From an uncultured bacterium (GTDB taxonomy: Bacteria; Patescibacteriota; Patescibacteriia; Patescibacteriales; UBA12465): DNA of 5,139 bases. Below the pieces are notes generated by a model. It worked only from the letters and a program-made list of their open reading frames with translations, was not told the DNA's origin and did not search any database. The stretch spans positions 1 to 5,139 of the forward strand of contig CALJZR010000053.1 in assembly GCA_937983635.1 (NCBI GenBank), written 5' to 3'. This document shows positions 1 through 5,139 of this stretch, piece after piece. Numbering within the stretch: the first letter of the stretch is position 1; every line of letters starts with the position of its first letter. A program made the translations under genes and the position numbers.

Positions 1-2
1 TA

Positions 3-1244
3 AAAGATAATTTACAAGGAGAAAAGTTAAAACAAGCAGGGAGTGGCGCCATTGTTGCTTTAGAAAATTTTCTTCGTCGTTTCTTTTCTTTGCTGGGCCG
101 CTTGTTTAATGGTTTAGGGGGAGTGGTCTTTTTTATCTTCGGTCTTTTTCTTAGTTTAATTTCTTTAGCCGCTTTTTGTGCCTTTGCTCTTTTTGGCGCA
201 GTTGCTTCTTTTAGTGGCCCTCAATATTTAGAGCCTGGATTAGTAGCCGCAATTGGTTGGTCTTATCCTTGGCTGGTTATCAGTGTCGTTTTGTCTTTAG
301 CGCTGCCTTGTTTAGCTCTTTTGTCTGGAGCTTTAATGATTTTATTTCGCAAGAAATTTTTACCATCCTTGTTTTGGATTCTATTGCTAATTTTTTGGTT
401 CTTTAGTTTCTTAAGTGCCGGCGCTTTGACTAGCTCTGCTTATGCCCGGGTTCGCCCTTATTTGACTGAACAGAAAACAGAGATCATTCCTTTAAATTCT
501 GAGATAAATTCTTTAAGTATTACTGGCCCTTATTATCTTCGGGTGATCCCAGGGGAAAAATTATCTTTGCAGGCTCAGGGTCGCTCCGCTGATTTAGAAA
601 ATATGGTCGTTTCTTTAGAAAATGGAAAATTAGCAATTAAAGCTGAGCCTAGCCATGATTGGATTTGCTTTAATTGTGGTCATAGCGTGGAATTAGTTTT
701 GACGGCGCCGAGTTCTTTGATTGATGTCACTGTGGGTGATCGGGCGGTTTTGAATTTAGAAGACTGGCGGACTGATAAAATTTCTTTGGATTTTCAAGGA
801 GTGAGTGGCGGCAATCTTAAACTTTACGCTGATGCGGTTAATTTAAAGGCTAGTAATAATGCTGATGTCGATTTTCTCGAGGGAGCCATTAAATCTTTGT
901 CTATCGAAGCGGACTTATTTGCTAATGTTGATAGCAGTCCGCTGGTAGCGGAAGAGGCGCGGGTATCTCTAGATGGCGCCGCGCGGGTATCGGTTAGGGC
1001 GCAGAAACGCTTGCAAGTAGTTATTAGTCCTGATGCTCCTGACGCCCGCCTATTCTATAATACAGATTTAAAGAAATTAGAAGTTGATCCGGCTCTTTCT
1101 TCGCAGCTATTCTTTTTAGGTCAAGAAGATGACAGTTTTCTCTTGGAAACAGAAGAAAATAATTTTGATTCAGAAACAGCTTCTTCCGTTCCCGCTCTCT
1201 CTGCTTCCAGTACTTGGGAAGTGCCTAAACAAAAATTACGATAG
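3..1244 (+). CDS. PspC/GIN-type envelope membrane protein, 5' end missing
   Basis: The frame is open from the left edge to TAG at 1242-1244, giving 413 visible residues; the true start lies outside. A TTG at 90 could be read as a start, but the coding character (basic, amphipathic) continues upstream, so I treat the gene as truncated by the window. Three hydrophobic helices are visible, at about nt 123-203, 270-347 and 360-428. They are followed by a long beta-rich exported region (about nt 504-1070) with the repeating short-strand pattern of the GIN/DUF2807 beta-helix domain (INSLSITG... LKASNNADVDF...). The C-terminus is acidic and Ser-rich. In CPR bacteria this layout usually follows an N-terminal PspC domain, which would sit upstream and is not seen here. 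The likely role is a cell-envelope stress or surface protein; the substrate is unknown. A CxxC (nt 666-677) lies in the exported domain. A hairpin terminator follows at once. Confidence 0.8.
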   Translation, partial: KDNLQGEKLKQAGSGAIVALENFLRRFFSLLGRLFNGLGGVVFFIFGLFLSLISLAAFCAFALFGAVASFSGPQYLEPGLVAAIGWSYPWLVISVVLSLALPCLALLSGALMILFRKKFLPSLFWILLLIFWFFSFLSAGALTSSAYARVRPYLTEQKTEIIPLNSEINSLSITGPYYLRVIPGEKLSLQAQGRSADLENMVVSLENGKLAIKAEPSHDWICFNCGHSVELVLTAPSSLIDVTVGDRAVLNLEDWRTDKISLDFQGVSGGNLKLYADAVNLKASNNADVDFLEGAIKSLSIEADLFANVDSSPLVAEEARVSLDGAARVSVRAQKRLQVVISPDAPDARLFYNTDLKKLEVDPALSSQLFFLGQEDDSFLLETEENNFDSETASSVPALSASSTWEVPKQKLR

Positions 1245-1250
1245 TGAAAT

Positions 1251-1282
1251 AAAAAAAGACTGGTCAGTGACCAGTCTTTTTT
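1251..1282. terminator. Bidirectional intrinsic terminator
   Basis: Seven A's (1251-1257), a near-perfect palindrome GACTGGTCAGTGACCAGTC (1258-1276; 8-bp stem with a 3-nt AGT loop) and six T's (1277-1282). Read on either strand it gives a GC-containing hairpin followed by a U-tract. It sits 6 nt after the stop of the plus-strand envelope gene and 5 nt after the stop of the minus-strand XRE gene, so it can end both convergent transcripts. Confidence 0.9.
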
Positions 1283-1287
1283 ATTAT

Positions 1288-1476
1288 TTAGAAGATGAAA
1301 AGTTCTTCAATACTGCTTTTTAAGGCGCTGGCCACCTTATAGGCCAGTTGCAGGGAGGGATTATATTTGCCTGCTTCTAGAAATAGAATAGTTTCCCGGC
1401 GTACACCGGCCATTTTTGCCAGCTCTTCTTGAGTTAGATTGGCGCGGAGGCGAAATTCTTTAATGCGATTTTGCAT
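1288..1476 (-). CDS. XRE-family (Cro/CI-type) HTH transcriptional regulator, 62 aa
   Basis: A compact one-domain DNA-binding protein. The helix-turn-helix spans about residues 15-36 (TQEELAKMAGV, then RRETILFLEAG) and is followed by the usual NPSLQLAYKVASAL helix and a short end ELFIF. This matches the short stand-alone XRE regulators (about 65-70 residues) often paired with small multi-pass membrane proteins. The ATG at 1474-1476 lies 4 nt after the stop of the upstream membrane protein gene, so the two form an operon and are probably translationally coupled; no good Shine-Dalgarno sequence precedes the start. By family precedent it acts as a dimeric repressor in the cytoplasm. Its likely target is the pair of GTTA-N8-TAAC palindromes at 2071-2107 over its own operon promoter, which would make it autoregulated; that link is inferred. 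No effector domain is present. Confidence 0.93.
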   Translation of the reverse strand: MQNRIKEFRLRANLTQEELAKMAGVRRETILFLEAGKYNPSLQLAYKVASALKSSIEELFIF

Positions 1477-1480
1477 ATTA

Positions 1481-2059
1481 TTATTTTAGGCAAGCTGAAT
1501 TCGGCATCGGCGAGTCGGGTCGGCCGTGCTGCTGCCATTGTCCGTCCCTACAAATCCAATTATCCTCGCCGCTAAATAAACGCAGGCCACCAACAATGAT
1601 GCTGGCAATAAATAGGGCGATAATAAGATAAAGGGTGATTGCTCGTAATTTCATTTTGCGATCAAGCTTGCTTGATTGCAGCTCTAGTCTCATGTGGAGA
1701 TATTGGAAAATGCCGGCGTTGATAAGGAGCAGGGCACAGACTAAGTAGCTGAAAACCATGGCTAAGTTGCGGAGTTCTTGATTATCGCCCGCAAACTGCA
1801 TCAGGATAAAAAAACCGAAGGTCAAAATGAGACTGAAAGCAAACAGAGAGTAGCGAGCCGCTTGGCCAGCTAAGCTGTAGTCGCATTCGTCCGCTATAAC
1901 TCCTTGCACCTGTTGGCGCAGGCTGTAGAGGATAACCATCGCTAGCACTACCCCAATTAAGGGTAGGAGGTAATTGCCATTACTGACGAGTGAAGAAATT
2001 CCCACCGACAGCAAGATAACGATTATTAATCGATACTGGCCATACTTTTTTGTAGTCAT
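1481..2059 (-). CDS. DUF2178-like multi-pass membrane protein with exported Cys tail
   Basis: 192 residues with five predicted membrane helices at about 11-25, 30-46, 72-89, 99-121 and 141-159. The cytoplasmic loop after helix 2 carries DECDYSLAGQAAR (57-69), which resembles the DER-x-x-x-I-x-x-KAAR signature of DUF2178 proteins; those are commonly encoded beside XRE regulators, as here. Positive-inside reasoning puts the N-terminus and the basic 122-139 loop in the cytoplasm and the C-terminus outside. The last 29 residues form a polar tail, GEDNWICRDGQWQQHG followed by a Pro-rich end with a second Cys (C170 and C190), which could form a disulfide. I recall similar WIC-x-x-GQW-x-x-HG-x-P tails on other CPR membrane proteins. 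Function is unknown; it may sense the envelope state and control the XRE partner. It is the first gene of the operon. The ATG start at 2057-2059 lacks a clear Shine-Dalgarno sequence. Confidence 0.82.
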   Translation of the reverse strand: MTTKKYGQYRLIIVILLSVGISSLVSNGNYLLPLIGVVLAMVILYSLRQQVQGVIADECDYSLAGQAARYSLFAFSLILTFGFFILMQFAGDNQELRNLAMVFSYLVCALLLINAGIFQYLHMRLELQSSKLDRKMKLRAITLYLIIALFIASIIVGGLRLFSGEDNWICRDGQWQQHGRPDSPMPNSACLK

Positions 2060-2070
2060 AAAATTATGAA

Positions 2071-2086
2071 GTTAATTATTTCTAAC
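2071..2086. promoter_or_regulatory. Candidate XRE operator 2 (GTTA-N8-TAAC)
   Basis: GTTAATTATTTCTAAC, the same half-sites and 8-nt spacing as the copy at 2092-2107 and with a similar centre; read on the minus strand both begin GTTAGAA. It covers the predicted transcription start of the minus-strand operon. The 21-bp offset from the other copy is two helical turns, so dimers on both sites would face the same side of the DNA. Confidence 0.58.
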
Positions 2087-2091
2087 TTAAT

Positions 2092-2107
2092 GTTATATTA
2101 TTCTAAC
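2092..2107. promoter_or_regulatory. Candidate XRE operator 1 (GTTA-N8-TAAC)
   Basis: GTTATATTATTCTAAC on the plus strand, inside a longer inverted repeat AATGTTA (2089-2095) / TAACATT (2104-2110). It lies across the -10 element and spacer of the minus-strand operon promoter, the position expected for a repressor site. The second copy starts exactly 21 bp away. The assignment to the XRE protein of the same operon is inferred. Confidence 0.6.
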
Positions 2108-2118
2108 ATTACTGTCAA
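2092..2118 (-). promoter_or_regulatory. Sigma-70-type promoter of the DUF2178/XRE operon
   Basis: On the minus strand there is a consensus -35 TTGACA (2118-2113), then 15 nt, then TATAAC (2097-2092, 5 of 6 matches). An alternative -10, TAACAT (2095-2090), has the preferred 17-nt spacing but only 4 of 6 matches. The predicted RNA start near 2085 leaves a leader of roughly 25 nt before the ATG at 2059. The -10 element and spacer are covered by the upstream-side palindrome (2092-2107), consistent with repression. Confidence 0.7.
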
Positions 2119-2154
2119 GCCCTCTAGGCGTTACTTTTTGTTTGTCTGGGCGTT

Positions 2155-2163
2155 TGTTATAAT
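2155..2163 (+). promoter_or_regulatory. Extended -10 promoter of the sigma/anti-sigma operon
   Basis: TGTTATAAT is a perfect TATAAT box (2158-2163) preceded by TGN, the extended -10 motif. The -35 region at the right distance (2135-2140, TTTTTG) is poor, as is usual when an extended -10 is present. The predicted start of transcription near 2170 is only about 6 nt from the ATG at 2176, and no Shine-Dalgarno sequence is present, so the message may be nearly leaderless. I see no GTTA-N8-TAAC site here and no clear ECF-type -35 (GGAAC), so autoregulation by the encoded sigma is not evident. Confidence 0.65.
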
Positions 2164-2175
2164 AGCAATAAGATT

Positions 2176-2766
2176 ATGGCCACAGTCTTAGATACTACAA
2201 CGGAGGCGGATTTGATTGCCGCCGCCCAAGCCGGTAATGCCGAAGCGTTCGGTGGTCTTTATGATTTTTATATCAAGAAGATTTATGATTTTATTTATTA
2301 TAAAACCTTAAATCAAGAAGTCGCTGAAGATTTGGCTAGTACTACTTTTGTCAAAGCGTGGCGTAATTTAGCTCAATTTAAATCTGGCCGTTTAGGGGCT
2401 TGGCTCTATACTATTGCTCGTAATACTGTTAGTGATTATTATCGTCAACGGCGAGAACATCTGGATATCGATGATTGTTGGGATCTGTCTGATGGCCAGG
2501 ATTTCCTGAGTAATATTGATAAGGACTTACACTTAGAGCATCTGCGCGAGCATTTTTCTGCTTTGCGCGCTCAGGATCGGGAAATTTTGATAATGCGTTT
2601 TTGGCAGGATCTCTCTTTTGCGGAAATCGCGGAGCGTTTGGAAAAGAATGAGGGGGCGGTGAAGATGGCTTGTAGTCGCGCTCTCCAAACTTTAAAAACT
2701 AAAATGCCTTTGGCCGTATTTATTTTACTGCCTGAGCTTATAAACATATGCAGGAGGACGAATTAA
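2176..2766 (+). CDS. ECF-type RNA polymerase sigma factor (sigma-70 family)
   Basis: 196 residues with the two-domain ECF layout and no region 1 or 3. Region 2 covers about residues 24-93: AEDLASTTFVKAW (50-62) is the core-binding/region 2.2 signature and GAWLYTIARNTVSDYYRQRR (74-93) the -10-recognition part. An acidic linker (97-120) leads to region 4 at about 128-174, with the helix-turn-helix DREILIMRFWQDLSFAEIAE and the recognition helix around EGAVKMACSRAL. It would direct RNA polymerase to its own promoter class. A hydrophobic extension (177-191) follows region 4. The ATG at 2176 is chosen because region 2 then starts at the normal distance and the promoter ends just before it. The 3' end overlaps the next gene by 19 nt, typical of a sigma/anti-sigma pair. 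Confidence 0.93.
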   Translation: MATVLDTTTEADLIAAAQAGNAEAFGGLYDFYIKKIYDFIYYKTLNQEVAEDLASTTFVKAWRNLAQFKSGRLGAWLYTIARNTVSDYYRQRREHLDIDDCWDLSDGQDFLSNIDKDLHLEHLREHFSALRAQDREILIMRFWQDLSFAEIAERLEKNEGAVKMACSRALQTLKTKMPLAVFILLPELINICRRTN

Positions 2767-4397
2767 AAAAAATTTTAGATGAGTTGTATCAGCTGGAGCC
2801 TAACTTGCGTGATTTTGAAGCAGAATTAAAAAAAATAATCATGCAGATGTCGGATTTGCGCCCAGACACCCATTTTACTCCGGCTTTAGCCGCTAAGATC
2901 AAAGCCGAACTTTTTCAGCGGTTGCAGGCAAATAATCAAGATAATAAAAAAGTTTTTTATTTTAATATTATGAACAAGAAATTAATCTATGCCGCGACCG
3001 CGGTAATGGGCTTAGCGATTATCGCTTTCGCTCTCAATTTGGCGATTCCGTTAAATCAGCGGGCGGAGGAGGCTAAGGTTGCTAATAATTTAAGAACCGA
3101 TGAACGGGCACCGGCGGTTGATGCCGGCAATGAAGAGGGAATAGTTAAATTAGCGGCCAATGCCTTTGGTTCTTTACGCTCTCTAGCTCAAGCAACGCCT
3201 TCGCACGGCAAAATGGTAACAGCGAATGGTCAAGAAATTGGGGCTGCTCAAGCAGAGTCTGGAGTAGCGATGGGTATGGGTTCGGCTGCTAGTATTGAGC
3301 CGGCCCTGGCACCAGCGCCCACTTTGGCGGTTAATATGGTGGGCGGAGACACGGTCTCTTCTTCCGATGCTGGCGGTTCTAGCGCGACGCGGATGGTTGA
3401 TCAGAAAATGATCGCCCCTTGGTTCGGTTACACCTATGTCTATAAGGGGGATGAGCTTTCTTTGGAAAAAGAAGACGCCACCGTTTACCGTCGTTTAAAG
3501 GGCTCTTCCAATACCGCCTCCCGTTTAGTTTCTTTAATTGGCGATCTTGATTTTAGCGGCTTAACCTTAGCGTCTTTCAATAATCTCAGCGCGACTAACT
3601 TGTCGGTACAGGAAAATAAAGATCGCGGCCTCTCTATTAACTTCGATTTTTTAGAGGATACCGTGAATATTTATGAAAATTACCAGCAATGGCGGATCTC
3701 AGAAAGAGATAATTGCGGCAGCGATGAGGCCTGTTGGCAGAGATTTAGAATCAAAATTTCTGATTATCCGGCCGACGCTGATTTAATTGCCATGGCGGAT
3801 AGTTTTTTAGCTGAGCATCAAATCGATACTAAGCATTATGGCGCGGCTCAGGTAGAGAATTATTGGCGCCAAGATTATGAACGTTCGGCTGACAAGGAAA
3901 ATTATTACATTCCCGAATATGCTAGCGTTGTTTATCCTTTGTTAGTTGATGGCAGCCCGGTGCGCGATCAGAGTGGTAATTATTTCGGTTTGCGGGTTAG
4001 TGTTAACCTCTTAAAGAAAGCTGTTTCTGGTTTAAACAACCTCAGCCCCTATCGTTACGAAGCTTCTTCCTATGAACTGGAAACTTCTGTTGAGAGAATT
4101 TTAAAGATTGCGGCTTCGGGCGGCTTTAACCGTTCTTTCTATGGTACCGGTGAAGAAATGAAAGAACTGTCATTAGGGACTCCGGAACGATCTTTTGTAC
4201 AAATTTATCGCTATGTAGATAACCGCAATGACGAACTGATGGTTCCAGCCTTAGTTTTTCCGATCTTAGATAGGCCGACTACTGGTTACTACGGTCAGAA
4301 TCATGTGGTTGTGCCCTTAGTTAAAGAATTACTGGATGAATTAGAGCAAGGACAGGGCGGTATGGAAATTATGCCGATGGTTAAATCTTCACGATAA
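2748..4397 (+). CDS. Putative membrane-anchored anti-sigma protein with large exported domain
   Basis: 549 residues with one membrane helix at about 78-100. The N-terminal 75 residues are charged and helical (ELKKI at 5-9 and again at 26-30), lie in the cytoplasm, and are the likely sigma-binding part; there is no HxxxCxxC zinc anti-sigma motif. After the helix comes an Ala/Gly/Ser/Met-rich linker (about 103-217), then an exported domain (about 218-549) rich in Tyr, starting near PWFGYTYVYKGDELSLE. It holds the only two cysteines (C323, C329), which could pair. I recall similar exported domains behind sigma factor genes in other CPR genomes, but know of no assigned function. The anti-sigma role is inferred from the 19-nt overlap with the sigma gene and the topology; signal sensing outside the cell, perhaps with proteolytic release, would fit. 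The ATG at 2748 is favoured because the charged N-terminus looks family-like. The stop is followed by a terminator. Confidence 0.78.
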   Translation: MQEDELKKILDELYQLEPNLRDFEAELKKIIMQMSDLRPDTHFTPALAAKIKAELFQRLQANNQDNKKVFYFNIMNKKLIYAATAVMGLAIIAFALNLAIPLNQRAEEAKVANNLRTDERAPAVDAGNEEGIVKLAANAFGSLRSLAQATPSHGKMVTANGQEIGAAQAESGVAMGMGSAASIEPALAPAPTLAVNMVGGDTVSSSDAGGSSATRMVDQKMIAPWFGYTYVYKGDELSLEKEDATVYRRLKGSSNTASRLVSLIGDLDFSGLTLASFNNLSATNLSVQENKDRGLSINFDFLEDTVNIYENYQQWRISERDNCGSDEACWQRFRIKISDYPADADLIAMADSFLAEHQIDTKHYGAAQVENYWRQDYERSADKENYYIPEYASVVYPLLVDGSPVRDQSGNYFGLRVSVNLLKKAVSGLNNLSPYRYEASSYELETSVERILKIAASGGFNRSFYGTGEEMKELSLGTPERSFVQIYRYVDNRNDELMVPALVFPILDRPTTGYYGQNHVVVPLVKELLDELEQGQGGMEIMPMVKSSR

Positions 4398-4409
4398 GTA
4401 GAAAATATT

Positions 4410-4442
4410 AAAAAACAGCCGTAATTGATACGGCTGTTTTTT
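4410..4442. terminator. Bidirectional intrinsic terminator
   Basis: Six A's (4410-4415), an 8-bp stem CAGCCGTA (4416-4423) / TACGGCTG (4429-4436) with a 5-nt loop ATTGA, then six T's (4437-4442). It lies 12 nt after the anti-sigma stop and 9 nt after the minus-strand Nudix stop, so it can end both convergent transcripts. Its layout mirrors the terminator at 1251-1282. Confidence 0.9.
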
Positions 4443-4451
4443 GTTAACCTT

Positions 4452-4958
4452 TTAAGAAAACAATTGTAGGTATTTCCCCATCCGTTTTAAGAATTTATCA
4501 GGATTACTTTTTAACTCCTCTGCCAGCTCTTTGGGGCTAAACCATTGTAAAGCCTCAACTTCGTCTTCTTGGATTTTAAAATCTTTTATATCTTTATCTG
4601 CCACTAATCGATACCATTGAGTAAAGTAGCGGCGTTCAGCCTCAATCATGATTTTTGGGCCAAGCTCTGGCTTGATATTTATGAGACCAATTTCTTCCTC
4701 GGTTTCTTTGATGATATTGCTTTCGTAGGTTTCGCCTTCTTCCACTGTTCCGGCAACCGCTGGACCCCATTTCCCGGGATCATTTTTTTTACTGTGATGG
4801 CGCTGGGCAAGGAGAATGTCACCCTGGGAGTTGTTCAGCCAGAGGGCAGAAACGCGGTAGATATCTTGGTCATCAATTAAAGTGCCGCGCAGTTTTGTAC
4901 CGATGATTTCATCATTGCTATTAACGATGATTATTTTTTCTTTTTTGTCTTTAGCCAT
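4452..4958 (-). CDS. Nudix hydrolase, IPP-isomerase-like subgroup
   Basis: 168 residues with a complete Nudix box at 70-92 (G-x5-E-x7-K-E-T-E-E-E-I-G-L). The metal-binding glutamates E85, E88 and E89 are present; the usual Arg of the REUxEE core is Lys84 and the following hydrophobic position is Thr86. The N-terminal VNSNDEIIGTKLRGTL, then YRVSALWLNNSQGDILLAQR and GKWGPAVAG before the box, follow the pattern of the IPP-isomerase-like/YfcD group. The protein would hydrolyse a nucleoside-diphosphate-linked or similar substrate with Mg2+ in the cytoplasm; the exact substrate cannot be told. A true isomerase is less likely because these short proteins seldom carry its full active site. The ATG at 4956-4958 has only a weak GGA upstream. 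It is a single-gene unit, convergent with the anti-sigma gene, with no evident link to the envelope genes. Confidence 0.92.
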   Translation of the reverse strand: MAKDKKEKIIIVNSNDEIIGTKLRGTLIDDQDIYRVSALWLNNSQGDILLAQRHHSKKNDPGKWGPAVAGTVEEGETYESNIIKETEEEIGLINIKPELGPKIMIEAERRYFTQWYRLVADKDIKDFKIQEDEVEALQWFSPKELAEELKSNPDKFLKRMGKYLQLFS

Positions 4959-4967
4959 ATTATTTCC

Positions 4968-4996
4968 AGTTTACAAGTTTAAAGTTAAAAAATCAA
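4968..4996 (-). promoter_or_regulatory. Candidate weak promoter of the Nudix gene
   Basis: Minus strand TTGATT (4996-4991), a 17-nt spacer, then TAAACT (4973-4968); 4 of 6 matches in each box. The implied RNA start would be within a few nt of the ATG at 4958, so the message would be close to leaderless. The region is very AT-rich and chance matches are likely. Confidence 0.35.
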
Positions 4997-5062
4997 TTAA
5001 AGCAGATTTTTATTGGTTATTTTGATTTTAATATTGAGCATTTATATTTTAATAAGCGGTTT

Positions 5063-5076
5063 TATATTATAATATA
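5063..5076. repeat. 14-bp AT palindrome within a wider inverted repeat
   Basis: TATATTATAATATA is a perfect palindrome and contains a TATAAT on the plus strand. It lies between the arms AAGCGGT (5054-5060) and ACCGCTT (5099-5105), a 7-bp inverted repeat 38 nt apart. The 181-nt stretch 4959-5139 otherwise holds no gene I can support. The symmetry could mark a regulatory site or be chance in AT-rich DNA. Confidence 0.4.
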
Positions 5077-5139
5077 TTTTTTTAAAAAGATGTTTGCGAC
5101 CGCTTTCGTGCATTATTGATTCCGACTTTGTGATTCTTT

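Noticed and set aside
90..92. TTG as the true start of the envelope protein gene
   Set aside because: The same frame stays open to the left edge and codes for a plausible basic, amphipathic lead-in to the first membrane helix, so the gene most likely starts outside the window.
1129..1323. Plus-strand 64-codon reading frame across the end of the envelope gene
   Set aside because: It overlaps a well-supported gene in another frame, runs through the terminator hairpin, and its product looks like no protein family.
2113..2163. A third GTTA-N8-TAAC site that would place the sigma operon under the XRE protein
   Set aside because: GTTA occurs at 2156-2159, but the bases 8 nt on are ATAA, not TAAC, and no copy lies at the next 21-bp step.
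4617..4880. Plus-strand 87-codon reading frame
   Set aside because: It is antisense to the core of the Nudix gene, including the Nudix box, and has no domain or ribosome binding site of its own.
5042..5137. C-terminal end of a minus-strand gene entering from the right edge
   Set aside because: A frame open from the edge to TAA at 5042-5044 gives 31 residues, but a second minus frame is also open to TAA at 5082-5084 and neither shows a recognisable family; too short to support.
1..5139. Alternative genetic code with TGA read as glycine
   Set aside because: No gene contains an in-frame TGA, and every visible stop is TAA or TAG with normal gene lengths.

Overview
The window most likely comes from a member of the Candidate Phyla Radiation (Patescibacteria, Parcubacteria-like). 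This is inferred from recognised protein families: a PspC-type multi-pass protein with a GIN beta-helix domain, an XRE plus DUF2178 pair whose membrane protein ends in a WIC-x-x-GQW-x-x-HG tail, and an ECF sigma factor followed by a large single-pass membrane protein of a type I associate with these bacteria. GC content looks moderate. All stops are TAA or TAG, with no in-frame TGA, so there is no sign of recoding. No rRNA, tRNA, CRISPR, insertion sequence or phage gene was found.

Layout: (1) 3-1244, plus strand, the 3' part of an envelope protein gene whose start lies left of the window. (2) 1288-2059, minus strand, a two-gene operon: a five-helix DUF2178-like membrane protein (promoter-proximal), then a 62-residue XRE repressor. 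(3) 2060-2175, a divergent control region with a TTGACA-type promoter for the minus operon, two 16-bp GTTA-N8-TAAC palindromes exactly 21 bp apart over that promoter, and an extended -10 promoter for the plus operon only about 6 nt from its start codon. (4) 2176-4397, plus strand, an ECF sigma factor whose 3' end overlaps by 19 nt the gene for a putative membrane-anchored anti-sigma protein. (5) 4452-4958, minus strand, a Nudix hydrolase of the IPP-isomerase-like type. (6) 4959-5139, an AT-rich intergenic stretch with a candidate weak Nudix promoter and some symmetry. Each convergent gene pair shares a compact A-tract/hairpin/T-tract terminator that can work both ways.

Three of the four transcription units fit a cell-surface sensing theme: an envelope protein with PspC/GIN features, a repressor paired with a membrane protein, and a sigma/anti-sigma pair with a large exported domain. 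The best candidates for something undescribed are the tandem operator, the sigma/anti-sigma overlap with a perfect Shine-Dalgarno sequence just inside the second gene, and the exported domain of unknown function on the putative anti-sigma protein. Whether the units respond to one signal cannot be told from sequence alone.
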